Shown: positions 26,505 to 35,336, counted from the first letter of the stretch. The stretch: 64,000 bases of DNA from an uncultured Blautia sp. (GCA_946557785.1 CAMNTH010000002.1:124001-188000); one strand, 5' to 3'. Numbers and translations are program-made. The notes: generated from the sequence alone by a model not told the origin.

Positions 26505-26729
26505 ATGTCAAACACAAATTCTTCTAACAAAGCAGTAGTACCAGAAGCAAAAGGTGCATTAGACCGTTTTAAATTTGAGGTAGCCAACGAACTGGGTGTA
26601 CCCCTTACAGATGGCTATAACGGAAACCTTACTTCCAAGCAGAACGGAAGTGTTGGCGGTTATATGGTTAAGAAAATGATCGAAGCACAGGAAAGACAGA
26701 TGTCTTCCGGTTCTCAGGGAAATCTGTAA
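26505..26729 (+). CDS. Alpha/beta-type small acid-soluble spore protein
   Basis: A 74-residue DNA-binding protein that saturates spore DNA. Both family signatures are visible: DRFKFEVANELGVPL, containing the germination-protease cleavage site (FE-VANE), and NGNLTSKQNGSVGGYMVKKMI. It stands alone between its own sporulation-type promoter region and a strong terminator. AAGGAGG precedes the ATG. Confidence 0.97.
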   Translation: MSNTNSSNKAVVPEAKGALDRFKFEVANELGVPLTDGYNGNLTSKQNGSVGGYMVKKMIEAQERQMSSGSQGNL

Positions 26730-26805
26730 TCTATCTTATAAAAAGAACGGTTACTTTCCCTTAAGTTCTGTGAAAGCTTAAGAAATTAAGGCGGAAATCC
26801 CTGAA

Positions 26806-26851
26806 AAAAACGGATAGAGGAAAGAAAAACGCTTCTTTCTTCTATCCGTTT
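26806..26851. terminator. Strong bidirectional terminator between SASP and MATE genes
   Basis: An 11-bp perfect outer stem (AAACGGATAGA / TCTATCCGTTT) with an inner AAAGAA/TTCTTT stem, followed by T-rich DNA on the plus strand and preceded by an A-run that gives T on the minus strand. Confidence 0.8.
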
Positions 26852-26903
26852 ACTTTTATTTTTATGTTTTTATCTCTTTTCACTTTGGTATTTACGCTGT
26901 TTT

Positions 26904-28262
26904 CTAAAACCATAGCGTATTTTTGTTCCTTTTCCAGTACCATCGGAAATACAAAAGCAGTGTTATGCTGCATACGATCCATCCTGCCGGATACCCAAAA
27001 GCAACAATGGGAAAGGTTCCTGCCAGGCGTGAAACCGTAAATAAATAGATCTGCCTGAAAACCACAAAGGAACTAAGCATGATAATCATTGGCGCCCGGG
27101 TATTTCCAAGTCCGCGAAGTGCGCTTGCGTAAACCTGATTAATACAGCATACAAGATAAAATGGAGACATCATCCGAAGGAGCATGGCTCCGTATCTGAT
27201 CACGGCATTTTCTTTGCTGAAAAGCCCTACAAGCATAGGGGCAAAGTAAAGCACCGGAATCATCATGCTCAAAGTAACTGCCACGGCAAGAAAAAGAGCA
27301 GTTCCGGTTCCTTTTTTAATCCGGTTTATAAGGCCTGCACCATAATTTTGCCCTACAAAGGTTGTGGAAGATAAAGAAACACTTTGCATGGGCAAAAGAA
27401 TAAACTGGTCGATTTTGGTATAGGCACTCCACCCTGCCATAACATTTGAACCAAAGGCATTGATATAGGACTGCACAAATACATTGGAAAAAGATGTGAT
27501 CATCATCTGTATTGCTGCCGGAAGTCCAAGAAAAACAATTTCCTTCAGGATTTTTGCTTCTATATAAAGAGATGGAACATGCAGCCTATAAGGTCCCTCT
27601 GAACGGGAAAGGACAAACAGGATCATGATGGCGGACATGATCTGGGCAATTACCGTAGCCCAGGCTGCACCTGCAATTCCCATACGAAGCACTGCTACAA
27701 AAAGAATATCCAGTACGGTATTCATGCAGGCGGAAAAGATAAGGAAATAAAGAGGCCGTTTGGAATCCCCCACTGCCCGCAAAATACCAGCCCCCATATT
27801 ATAAACCATAAGGCCGGATACTCCGGCAAAATAAATTTTTAAATAGCCGGATGCTTCATAAAATACATCCTGTGGTGTACTCATTAAGCGGAGCATGGAA
27901 GGCGTAGCCAAAACACCGATCACGGAAAAAGCTGCACAAAGTAAAAAAGTCATTATCAAAGTGGTATGAACCGCCTTGCTTACTTTTTCCTCATTTTTTG
28001 CTCCGTATGCCTGAGAAATCACAACTCCAGCACCTGTTGCCAGACCCATAAAGAAACCGATCAGGGAATTGATGATGGGACCTACGGATCCTACTGCAGC
28101 CAAAGCCTCTTTGCCTACAAAATTTCCCACCACAATACTATCTGCTGTATTATAAAACTGCTGAAAGATATTCCCTGCAAGAAGAGGCAGCGCAAACAAA
28201 AGGATTTGTTTCCAGATTACCCCCTGGGTCATATCAATCTCCTTTTTTCTCTTTTGCATCAT
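26904..28262 (-). CDS. MATE family efflux transporter
   Basis: A 452-residue twelve-span cation-coupled exporter of the multidrug and toxin extrusion superfamily. The N-terminal GVIWKQILLFALPLLAGNIFQQFYNTADSIVVGNFVG motif and the repeat of two six-helix halves are clear. Substrate unknown. The start may be the ATG pair at 28262 (GGGGG upstream) or ATG at 28232 (AAGGAG upstream, MTQGVIWKQ). Confidence 0.93.
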   Translation of the reverse strand: MMQKRKKEIDMTQGVIWKQILLFALPLLAGNIFQQFYNTADSIVVGNFVGKEALAAVGSVGPIINSLIGFFMGLATGAGVVISQAYGAKNEEKVSKAVHTTLIMTFLLCAAFSVIGVLATPSMLRLMSTPQDVFYEASGYLKIYFAGVSGLMVYNMGAGILRAVGDSKRPLYFLIFSACMNTVLDILFVAVLRMGIAGAAWATVIAQIMSAIMILFVLSRSEGPYRLHVPSLYIEAKILKEIVFLGLPAAIQMMITSFSNVFVQSYINAFGSNVMAGWSAYTKIDQFILLPMQSVSLSSTTFVGQNYGAGLINRIKKGTGTALFLAVAVTLSMMIPVLYFAPMLVGLFSKENAVIRYGAMLLRMMSPFYLVCCINQVYASALRGLGNTRAPMIIMLSSFVVFRQIYLFTVSRLAGTFPIVAFGYPAGWIVCSITLLLYFRWYWKRNKNTLWF

Positions 28263-28281
28263 GTAAATTCCCCCTGATGTG

Positions 28282-28313
28282 AAAAAAACTCAGTGACCGT
28301 ATAGCCTCTGAGT
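28282..28313 (-). terminator. Terminator after the DUF6465 gene
   Basis: ACTCAG/CTGAGT stem followed on the minus strand by seven T residues. Confidence 0.75.
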
Positions 28314-28323
28314 CTTTTCATTC

Positions 28324-28728
28324 TTATAATCCGATGAATCCGGTGATGTCATGGTTAATGACATAATGTGCACCATTATCTTCCGGCTTGATATATACTT
28401 TTAAGTCTGTAATATCTTCTTCCTTTTTGCCTAACTCTTCAGTCCAAATCTTCTTGATACTTTCTACAACGTCTTTAGCATATACCTCTTTGCCCCAGAA
28501 CTGCACGTAAACCTCTGTGTTAGCAGCAGCCGTTTTCACTGTTTTTCTGGCAGCAGGTTTTCTTGTGGTTTTCTTTTCGGCTGGTTTTTCGGCTGTTTTG
28601 GCAACAGCAGCAGCGGTTTCAGCTTCTGCAGCCTGTGCCTTTACTGCTTTGCTTCTGGTTTTCTTAGCAGGAGCCTCTTTTAAAGTTTCTGTTGCAGCTT
28701 CTGCCTTTTTTGTTGTTGTTCTAGCCAT
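28324..28728 (-). CDS. DUF6465 protein with a histone-H1-like Lys/Ala-rich tail
   Basis: A 134-residue protein. Residues about 1-70 are a low-complexity Lys/Ala/Thr/Glu repeat region (TRKPAARKTVKTAA) like the DNA-binding tails of bacterial H1-like proteins. Residues about 71-134 form a compact domain (VYVQFWGKEVYAKDVVESIKKIWTEEL...VYIKPEDNGAHYVIN) that matches DUF6465, of unknown role. A nucleoid- or RNA-associated function is possible but unproven. Own promoter and terminator, so monocistronic. Confidence 0.85.
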   Translation of the reverse strand: MARTTTKKAEAATETLKEAPAKKTRSKAVKAQAAEAETAAAVAKTAEKPAEKKTTRKPAARKTVKTAAANTEVYVQFWGKEVYAKDVVESIKKIWTEELGKKEEDITDLKVYIKPEDNGAHYVINHDITGFIGL

Positions 28729-28771
28729 ATTGTTAGCCTCCTTACAAGGTGAAAATAATTGTTACTTCCCT

Positions 28772-28800
28772 AGAATACTACTGTTTCCGGGATTTTGCAA
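28772..28800 (-). promoter_or_regulatory. Promoter of the DUF6465 gene
   Basis: TTGCAA (28795-28800) and TATTCT (28772-28777), 17 bases apart, on the minus strand. Confidence 0.6.
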
Positions 28801-28811
28801 GAATTTCTTTT

Positions 28812-30863
28812 TTAAAGCCCAAGATTCTCCAATTCATCTTTCATGTACGATGTGAGCTTTTCCTTTAGAATCCGGTGCTGCGGCAGGGATAAATCTCCAT
28901 CCAGAGAGAGAATTTCTCCTGCTGCCTCGCTGGCTGCCTTTAGGATATCTGCATCCTGATAAATATCTCCAAGCTTAAACTCCATAAGGCCGCTCTGGCG
29001 GATACCGAACAGATCCCCTGGTCCCCGAAGCTTTAGATCTTCCCCTGCAATAAAGAATCCATCATTGGACTTATTCAGGATCTGAAGTCTTTTGGAAGTT
29101 TCCTTTACCTCATTTCCCTGTACAAAAATACAGTAGGACTGATGCTCTCCCCGCCCTACGCGGCCCCGAAGCTGATGAAGCTGCGCAAGTCCAAAGCGCT
29201 CTGCATTTTCTACCATCATGACGGTTGCATTTGGAACATTTACGCCCACTTCCACCACTGTGGTTGAAACCAGGATCTGGATTTCTCCTGATGCAAACTG
29301 TTCCATCACCTGATTTTTCTCTTTTGCCTTCATTTTTCCATGAAGATACGTAATCCGGAAATCTTTTGGAAGAATTCCTTTCAGCTTTTCTGTGTAATCC
29401 AGAACATTTTCTCCATCGAATCCTTCGCTTTCTTCTACCATTGGGCAGATAATATATACCTGCCTGCCTTCTCTCACCTGTTTTTCTATGAAAGTATATG
29501 CAGACGGCCTGTACGATGTTCCTACAACACAGTTTTTAATAGGAAGACGTTTTGCAGGAAGTTCGTTGATCACGGAAATATCCAAGTCGCCGTAGAGGAT
29601 GATGGCCAAGGTTCTGGGAATAGGCGTAGCGCTCATAACCAGAACGTTAGGGGGATTTCCCATAGTTGTCAGCGCCTCTCTTTGTTTCACTCCAAAGCGG
29701 TGCTGTTCATCTGTAATTACCAGCCCAAGCTTATGGTATACGACTTTTTCCTGAATGAGGGCATGGGTGCCGATAATAATATGGGCCCCTCCAGATGCGA
29801 TCATGGCATAGCGCTCACGTTTTTCCTTTGCAGTATGGGATCCTGTCAAAAGAATTACCCTGCAGGATAGACCTTGCTCTTTTATAAGCTTCAAAAAGGA
29901 TTCGTAATGCTGCCGTGCCAAAACTTCTGTAGGGACCATCAGTGCAGCCTGATAACCGTTTTCATATGTAAGGATCATGGCAAGAAAAGCCAAGATGGTT
30001 TTTCCGCTTCCCACATCTCCCTGCACCAGCCTGGACATCAAAGCCTGCCCGGCCAGATCTCGCTCAATCTCATGCCAGGCGTTCAGCTGCGCATTGGTAA
30101 GACGGTAAGGCAGGTTCTCAATAATCTGCTCGGTTGTCCAGGTCTGTTTCATAGGAAAGGTATTGGGTGCTTCTTCTGTCTTTTCTTTTAAAAGCTGCAC
30201 AGCCAGAATGAATAGAAGAAATTCATCGAATACAAGTCTTTTTCTTGCAGTGAGAAGCTGTTCTTTGCTCTCCGGAAAATGAATGGTCCGTATGGAAAAA
30301 TTATAATCTGCAAGGCCGTATCTTTCCCGAACTTCTTCCGGAAGATATTCCATTTTAAGCTGCTCTTCTTTTAATACCGTTTTGATCAGCTTCGTGATGG
30401 ATTTGTTGGAAAGTCCTGCGGTCAGGCCGTAAATGGGCTGAAGGCTGTTAAGCACCTCTTCATAAGCCGCTGGAGTAAAAATCTCCGGATGCTCCATTAG
30501 AAGCTTACCCTGCTTATGCGCCACTTTTCCACGAAAGACAAATATGCGTCCCTTTTTTAGGGTACTTTTCAGGTAAGGAGTATTAAACCAGGTGATATTC
30601 AGCTTGTCCCTTTCGTCTGCCGCTGTGACAGAGATGATCTGCAGGTTCCGAATCTGATTTACATAGACCCCTGATATAATAGAAACACGGACAGCAGCCA
30701 AAGTTCCCTCTTTTAATTCGGAAACAGGAATCGGATCTTCAAAGGAATCATAAGTCCTTGGGTAATATCGAAGAAGATCATCCGTGTCTTGGATATTCAG
30801 TTTCTGATACAGCTTTTCTGTCTTTTCTCCTACACCTTTCAGTTCTCGCAGTTTTTTTTTCAT
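28812..30863 (-). CDS. recG: ATP-dependent DNA helicase RecG
   Basis: A 683-residue superfamily 2 helicase that remodels stalled forks and branched DNA. The N-terminal wedge/OB domain is followed by Walker A GDVGSGKT, DEQHRFG (motif II), SATPIPRT and QLRGRVGRG (motif VI), all intact. ATG at 30863 with GAGG 8 bases upstream is preferred over the upstream in-frame start at 30887. A terminator lies in its leader, ending the fakA-like transcript. Confidence 0.97.
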   Translation of the reverse strand: MKKKLRELKGVGEKTEKLYQKLNIQDTDDLLRYYPRTYDSFEDPIPVSELKEGTLAAVRVSIISGVYVNQIRNLQIISVTAADERDKLNITWFNTPYLKSTLKKGRIFVFRGKVAHKQGKLLMEHPEIFTPAAYEEVLNSLQPIYGLTAGLSNKSITKLIKTVLKEEQLKMEYLPEEVRERYGLADYNFSIRTIHFPESKEQLLTARKRLVFDEFLLFILAVQLLKEKTEEAPNTFPMKQTWTTEQIIENLPYRLTNAQLNAWHEIERDLAGQALMSRLVQGDVGSGKTILAFLAMILTYENGYQAALMVPTEVLARQHYESFLKLIKEQGLSCRVILLTGSHTAKEKRERYAMIASGGAHIIIGTHALIQEKVVYHKLGLVITDEQHRFGVKQREALTTMGNPPNVLVMSATPIPRTLAIILYGDLDISVINELPAKRLPIKNCVVGTSYRPSAYTFIEKQVREGRQVYIICPMVEESEGFDGENVLDYTEKLKGILPKDFRITYLHGKMKAKEKNQVMEQFASGEIQILVSTTVVEVGVNVPNATVMMVENAERFGLAQLHQLRGRVGRGEHQSYCIFVQGNEVKETSKRLQILNKSNDGFFIAGEDLKLRGPGDLFGIRQSGLMEFKLGDIYQDADILKAASEAAGEILSLDGDLSLPQHRILKEKLTSYMKDELENLGL

Positions 30864-30887
30864 TTCATCAACCTCACATTCCTGCAA

Positions 30888-30915
30888 AGAAAAAGGCGGA
30901 AGTCCCCCTCCGCCT
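30888..30915 (-). terminator. Terminator after the fakA-like gene
   Basis: AGGCGGA/TCCGCCT stem with an 8-base loop, then TTTTCTTT on the minus strand. Confidence 0.85.
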
Positions 30916-30948
30916 GATCCAGCAGTCCGTATGATTCGTACAGTCTTA

Positions 30949-32622
30949 TTATTCTACAGAAATTACATAATAGTAAATGGGCTGTCCGCCAAGGCTTAAT
31001 TCTATTTCGCAATCAGGATATGTTTCTTCTAAATAAGCAGCCAGTTCCTCTGCTTCTTCTTCCGGAATATCTGCGCCATAATAAATGCTGATCACTTCTG
31101 CATCATCGCTGAACATGGCTGCAACCGTTTCTTTGGCAACGTCGGCTCTGTCCTTGCCAACGGAAAGCATACCGCTGTCACCGATTCCCATGATATCCCC
31201 TTCATGGATCTCTTTATCGTCAATTCTGGTATCCCGTACTGCATAAGTGATCTGGCCTGTTTTTACCTTGGAGATGGATTCCATCATGTCTTCCAGATTC
31301 TCTTCTGAGGACTTTTCCGGTACAAAGCTGATAAGTGCGGTAATTCCCTGAGGAATGGTCTTGGTCGGTACCACAATGATCTCCTTATCCTCTGTCAGAT
31401 CCCTTGCCTGATTGGCTGCAAGAACAATGTTCTTGTTATTTGGGAAAATGTAGATGGTTTTTGCATTTACTTTCTCAATGGCATTGAGCATATCCTCAGT
31501 GCTTGGATTCATGGTCTGTCCGCCTTCAATGAGATAGTCTACGCCCAGCTCTTTAAAAATGTCCGTTAAGCCTTTTCCTACAGATACGGAAATAAATCCA
31601 AAGTCCTTTGGCGGCTGTGCTGACTTCGCCAAAGCTTCCTGCTCTGCCTGTTCTTTTGCCAGTTTTTCTGCATCCTTGATCAGCTTCTCCTGATGTTCTT
31701 CCCGCATATTGTCAATCTTCATACGGGAAAGGGCTCCGTAGGTCAGGGCACGCTCGATGGCCTGGCCTGGATGATTGGTATGGACATGTATTTTTACGAT
31801 TTCGTCATCAGCTACAAGAACGATGGAATCACCAATAGATGTAAGGAATTCCTTAAAAGCATGCTCTTCTTCCTCAGGCATTGGTTTCTCCAGAAGAATG
31901 ATAAATTCTGTACAATAACCAAATTTTATATCTGCTTCTGCCTGGGGCGTGATCTTAGTTACTGCAGGGCCTGCGCTCTTCTGGAAAGAAGAATAATCAA
32001 TTTCTTTTCCAAGGAAACCGTCAATAGCGCCCCGGAATACTTCCAGAAGTCCCTGTCCGCCGGAGTCTACCACGCCTGCCTCTTTTAATACGGGAAGCAT
32101 CTCAGGGGTTTTGGCAAGGGTAGCTTCTGCATGGTCAAAAATTTCCCGGAAGAATGTCTCTAATTCTTCAGCGTCCTCAGCGATTTCTGAAGCTCTGGCT
32201 GCCGCTTCTCTGGCAACGGTGAGAATGGTACCTTCTTTCGGCTTCATAACGGCTTTATATGCTGTTTCTACACCCTTTTCCATGGCCGCGGCAATATCCG
32301 CTGCCCCAAGCTCCCGGCACTTACGTACGCTTCTGGTAAAGCCACGGAGGAGCTGAGAAAGGATAACGCCGGAATTGCCTCTGGCACCGCGCAGGGAACC
32401 GGAAGAAATAGCCTTCGCAAGGGTCTCCATATCCGGATCTGTTAAAGCTCCCACCTCTGCTGCTGCAGACATGATGGTCAGTGTCATATTGGTTCCCGTA
32501 TCCCCATCAGGTACAGGGAAAACATTTAATTCATTGATCCATTCTTTTTTCGCTTCCAGATTCTTGGCGCCTGCCAGAAACATCCTGGAAAGTATCTTGG
32601 CATCTATGGTCTTCGTATTCAC
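30949..32622 (-). CDS. Fatty acid kinase-like DAK2 protein (YloV/FakA family)
   Basis: A 557-residue protein. The N-terminal DAK2 ATP-binding domain shows NELNVFPVPDGDTGTNM and GARGNSGVILSQLLRG; a middle region and a C-terminal domain follow, as in FakA, which phosphorylates fatty acids held by FakB. FakB is not in view. The start is one of two adjacent GTG codons (32622 or 32625) after GGAGGAGG; no ATG fits. It follows the Asp23 gene by 22 bases, the usual yloU-yloV order. Confidence 0.9.
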   Translation of the reverse strand: MNTKTIDAKILSRMFLAGAKNLEAKKEWINELNVFPVPDGDTGTNMTLTIMSAAAEVGALTDPDMETLAKAISSGSLRGARGNSGVILSQLLRGFTRSVRKCRELGAADIAAAMEKGVETAYKAVMKPKEGTILTVAREAAARASEIAEDAEELETFFREIFDHAEATLAKTPEMLPVLKEAGVVDSGGQGLLEVFRGAIDGFLGKEIDYSSFQKSAGPAVTKITPQAEADIKFGYCTEFIILLEKPMPEEEEHAFKEFLTSIGDSIVLVADDEIVKIHVHTNHPGQAIERALTYGALSRMKIDNMREEHQEKLIKDAEKLAKEQAEQEALAKSAQPPKDFGFISVSVGKGLTDIFKELGVDYLIEGGQTMNPSTEDMLNAIEKVNAKTIYIFPNNKNIVLAANQARDLTEDKEIIVVPTKTIPQGITALISFVPEKSSEENLEDMMESISKVKTGQITYAVRDTRIDDKEIHEGDIMGIGDSGMLSVGKDRADVAKETVAAMFSDDAEVISIYYGADIPEEEAEELAAYLEETYPDCEIELSLGGQPIYYYVISVE

Positions 32623-32644
32623 CACAAGTTCCTCCTCCAATTCA

Positions 32645-33004
32645 TTAATCTATGGCGCGCACGCCTTCCACATAGATATTGATTTTTTCAATCTCCAGCC
32701 CTGTAAAGGCTTCTACTTTATATTTTACATTGCTGACAAGGTTGTCGGCAATGGCACTTATGTTCACGCCATATGCCACGATCACATGGAAGTTCAGGCG
32801 AATCTTATTTTCATCTGTGATCATTACACTGATTCCATGCTGCAGGCTTTCTCTCTTAAGAAGCTTCACAAGCCCGTCCTTCATGCTGACAGCGGCCATT
32901 CCGATAATTCCGAAGCATTCAACAGCGACACTTCCCGCATAAGTTGTAATGACATCTGTATTAATGACGATCTGTCCCAATCCGGAATCTATATGTCCAT
33001 TCAT
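32645..33004 (-). CDS. Asp23/Gls24 family envelope stress protein
   Basis: A 119-residue member of the Asp23 family (YloU type), small membrane-associated proteins linked to the cell envelope and to fatty acid metabolism. IDSGLGQIVINTDVITTYAGSVAVECFGIIGMA is typical. Coupled to the downstream fakA-like gene. Confidence 0.93.
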   Translation of the reverse strand: MNGHIDSGLGQIVINTDVITTYAGSVAVECFGIIGMAAVSMKDGLVKLLKRESLQHGISVMITDENKIRLNFHVIVAYGVNISAIADNLVSNVKYKVEAFTGLEIEKINIYVEGVRAID

Positions 33005-33038
33005 ATGGTTACCTCCAATTTTAGTTTAGTATGCTTGT

Positions 33039-33067
33039 ATTATAACCTGTTTTAACGGAAAAAGAAA
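33039..33067 (-). promoter_or_regulatory. Candidate promoter for asp23-fakA
   Basis: A perfect TATAAT (33039-33044) about 35 bases upstream; the -35 (TTTCTT at 17 bases) is weak. Confidence 0.45.
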
Positions 33068-33096
33068 TAATAATTTTAGATTTTTCCTTTTTTTGC

Positions 33097-33125
33097 TTGC
33101 AAAAATTTGTCCCATCTGTTAAAAT
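33097..33125 (+). promoter_or_regulatory. Promoter of rpmB
   Basis: TTGCAA (33097-33102) and TAAAAT (33120-33125), 17-base spacer. Confidence 0.65.
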
Positions 33126-33161
33126 AAAACCTGTTGAAAAAAGCGTCAAGGAGGTGCTATC

Positions 33162-33347
33162 ATGGCTAAATGCGCAATTTGTGAAAAAGGTGCTCATTTC
33201 GGAAACAATGTGAGTCATTCCCATAGAAGATCCAATAAAATGTGGAAATCCAACGTAAAATCCGTTAAAGTTAAAACCGAAGGCGGAGCAAAGAAGATGT
33301 ACGTTTGTACTTCCTGCTTAAGATCCGGCAAAGTTGAAAGAGCATAA
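33162..33347 (+). CDS. rpmB: 50S ribosomal protein L28
   Basis: A 61-residue L28. It carries two C-x2-C pairs (CAIC near residue 4 and CTSC near 51), so it is the zinc-binding form rather than the cysteine-free paralogue found in some Firmicutes. NNVSHSHRRSNKMW is typical. AGGAGG precedes the ATG. Monocistronic between its own promoter and terminator. Confidence 0.97.
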   Translation: MAKCAICEKGAHFGNNVSHSHRRSNKMWKSNVKSVKVKTEGGAKKMYVCTSCLRSGKVERA

Positions 33348-33358
33348 GAAACTCCTTT

Positions 33359-33389
33359 TACCCTCGCATATCTGCGGGGGTATCTTTTT
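33359..33389 (+). terminator. Terminator of rpmB
   Basis: A ten-base-pair stem (TACCCTCGCA with TGCGGGGGTA, one G-T pair, loop TATC) followed by TCTTTTT. Confidence 0.85.
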
Positions 33390-33427
33390 GGCCCCCATAC
33401 GGCAGGATGCAGTATTTTTTTCATACT

Positions 33428-33462
33428 CAAAAAAGAGTATGCAGGAAAAACTGCATACTCTT
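33428..33462 (-). terminator. Terminator of the gerW transcript
   Basis: A 12-bp perfect stem (33433-33444 with 33451-33462) followed by a T-run on the minus strand. It overlaps the stop codon of the small membrane ORF. A third copy of the arm (CATACTC, 33422-33428) could pair instead. Confidence 0.75.
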
Positions 33463-33598
33463 ATCTGCAAAACATATGATATCCGCACAAAAGACACACT
33501 GCCGCTGCTATGATAATGATCACACTGTCTGCAACCATCATTCCGATGATCATACCGATCCCCACACAAAACAGAATAAGTCCCAAAAGCTTTCCCAC
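33461..33598 (-). CDS. Small two-helix membrane protein after gerW
   Basis: A 45-residue hydrophobic product if GTG at 33598 is used (VGKLLGLILFCVG..., two membrane helices, ending GYHMFCR). The frame continues upstream, in phase, to the gerW stop codon at 33671 and encodes a basic positive-inside stretch (INYIKPKRREWICVGK), but this extension has no ATG, GTG or TTG. The protein-like character of the extension suggests either a rare start codon (ATA or ATT) or read-through. It stands between gerW and a terminator. Function unknown. Confidence 0.5.
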   Translation of the reverse strand: MGKLLGLILFCVGIGMIIGMMVADSVIIIIAAAVCLLCGYHMFCR

Positions 33599-33670
33599 AC
33601 AAATCCATTCCCGTCTCTTTGGTTTAATATAGTTTATGCAGGAAACAGCCCTTGGAATACCGGATTCTTT

Positions 33671-34036
33671 TTAAGCTTCTTCTGAAGCAGACTTTGATGC
33701 AAAGCGGTCCACAAAGTCAGGAACCATATCCAATACCTTGGTAAGGCCGTCCTGATTCTTGATGTTGACAAGCTTTGTGCTTCCATTTTGAATGACAAGA
33801 ACTGCACAGGGACTCATTTTACCAGTCATGCCGCCGCCGCCGTTATTCTTCTTTTCTGCTGAAAAAGCGCCCGCCCCCATTCCAAAGGTTACGTCAACCA
33901 ATGGAAGAATGATGGTATCGCCCACATGGATGGCATCGCCTACAACGGTTTTGGCAGAAAGAAATGCATCCATACCCTTAAATAATGAATTTACAGTATC
34001 CTTAAAATTGTTTTCATATTTCTCTTCGTTTGTCAT
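33671..34036 (-). CDS. ytfJ: GerW family sporulation protein (YtfJ)
   Basis: A 121-residue protein of the GerW family, linked to spore germination in Bacillus. Family segments are VGDAIHVGDTIILPLVDVTFGMGAGAF followed by a glycine-rich turn and a C-terminal strand-helix part. It overlaps the upstream DUF2953 gene by four bases (ATGA), the same pairing as ytfI-ytfJ in Bacillus. Confidence 0.93.
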   Translation of the reverse strand: MTNEEKYENNFKDTVNSLFKGMDAFLSAKTVVGDAIHVGDTIILPLVDVTFGMGAGAFSAEKKNNGGGGMTGKMSPCAVLVIQNGSTKLVNIKNQDGLTKVLDMVPDFVDRFASKSASEEA

Positions 34037-34980
34037 AACGATTCCTCCTTATACTTCCATTGCTTGATGACGTATTTGATATTTTTATTAAAATAAATCT
34101 GAAGGGCTGTTTTTACGATCACAAATCCATAGATGCGGCCCCGCAGCTTTATATGTCCGTAAAAAAGATTGCTTCCGTCAAATACAGGATTGATTTCTAT
34201 ACAATTCTTATGGAATGCCATAGTGATTCCAAGAACCCCAAGCACAGTACCTGTAATAGATGGATTCTCATTTCCAAAAACGATATGCCCCTGGATCTTT
34301 GTAGGGAAAATATGTTTCAGAAATCCCTTCAGCTTCTGCCATGTAAAGGAAATAGCTTCCTTTACTCTTGGATTGTCCAGGAACTGTTTCCAGTAATCTA
34401 TTGTACCATAAAACTCCTGTAATTTGAAAAGAAGATTGCGGATTGCTTCCGGTATCTTTTTTAGTTTGTCCATAAATGCACTGACTTTATTCCTCATGGA
34501 GAAAAAAAGGCCTGATTTCCGCGGCTCTTCCGTTTTAGGAAGCTCTTCTATTTTCGTAAAGATAGGCTCTGTTCTTATCTTCTCTTCCTTTTGGGGTTTT
34601 TCTGTTTTAATGGAATCCGTTTCCGGAAGGGGGACAGCCTCTTCTTTTTTTTCGGGCTTTTTGGACGCCTTTTTTGCAGAAGAAACAGCCCTTTTTCTTT
34701 TCTTCCTGGGTTTACGACTTAAAAGGGGAATGCCAAGGAGGCGTATGCTGTGGGAAAACGTTCCATCCCGAAGGAAGATCCTAAGCGTGATTCCCCGAAA
34801 CAACCAGCTTACACAAACACTTGCCTGGGCCTTTTTCCATTCCTTATAATCCCCTGCCCCTTGCGCTTCATACCGTACAGGGCAGAATAAAAGCAGCAAA
34901 AGCGCAAGAAGCAGCACACCCAGGAGGATTAAAAATATGATCAATATGAATTTCAAAATCATCCACAGTATATGTAACAT
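34033..34980 (-). CDS. DUF2953 membrane-anchored protein (YtfI-like)
   Basis: A 315-residue protein with one N-terminal membrane helix (about 5-32), a lysine/proline/glutamate-rich linker (about 90-155) and a C-terminal DUF2953 region (PTKIQGHIVFGNENPSITGTVLG). Its role is not known but it accompanies gerW. It follows a small unknown gene by four bases. Confidence 0.85.
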   Translation of the reverse strand: MLHILWMILKFILIIFLILLGVLLLALLLLLFCPVRYEAQGAGDYKEWKKAQASVCVSWLFRGITLRIFLRDGTFSHSIRLLGIPLLSRKPRKKRKRAVSSAKKASKKPEKKEEAVPLPETDSIKTEKPQKEEKIRTEPIFTKIEELPKTEEPRKSGLFFSMRNKVSAFMDKLKKIPEAIRNLLFKLQEFYGTIDYWKQFLDNPRVKEAISFTWQKLKGFLKHIFPTKIQGHIVFGNENPSITGTVLGVLGITMAFHKNCIEINPVFDGSNLFYGHIKLRGRIYGFVIVKTALQIYFNKNIKYVIKQWKYKEESL

Positions 34981-34984
34981 GCGC

Positions 34985-35296
34985 TCACCTGTTTTTTAAA
35001 TAATTTTTAATATCAAAAGCTCCTGTTGCGTCATATACTTCCTTTAATACGCTGCACGCCAGGTCAATGGCAGCATTCTTACTTCCTGCCATGCCGAAGA
35101 TTTCCGGGCAAAGCTCCCTGGCGCCTCTCTGCTTGAGAGAAACCGCAGGCAGTATTTCCATAAGATGCCCAGGATGGTGGGAAAAAGTCAGCAGATAAAT
35201 ACCTGGAGTCAGTTTATTCTGATCCAGTCTGTTACGAATTCTGTCTTCATTTTCCAATAGCTCATCCACATAAATATGATCCATCCATTTCAGCAT
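34985..35296 (-). CDS. Unknown 103-residue protein upstream of ytfI
   Basis: Not recognised. It is soluble-looking, with WMDHIYVDELLENEDRIRNRL at the N-terminus, and lies four bases before the ytfI-like gene, so it is probably part of the same sporulation transcript. The start at 35296 has GGTGG nearby; MDHIYVD at 35284 is an alternative. No signal peptide. Confidence 0.7.
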   Translation of the reverse strand: MLKWMDHIYVDELLENEDRIRNRLDQNKLTPGIYLLTFSHHPGHLMEILPAVSLKQRGARELCPEIFGMAGSKNAAIDLACSVLKEVYDATGAFDIKNYLKNR

Positions 35297-35336
35297 TTCC
35301 TGCCACCGCTCTTTCCATGCACAAGGGCTTCATATG

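Noticed and set aside
32375-33055. Plus-strand open frame of 226 codons opposite fakA-like/asp23
   Set aside because: Serine/alanine-rich shadow of repetitive codons.
33318-33608. Minus-strand open frame (96 codons) that runs into rpmB
   Set aside because: Overlaps rpmB antisense and the terminator; the hydrophobic frame ending at 33461 is the protein-like one.
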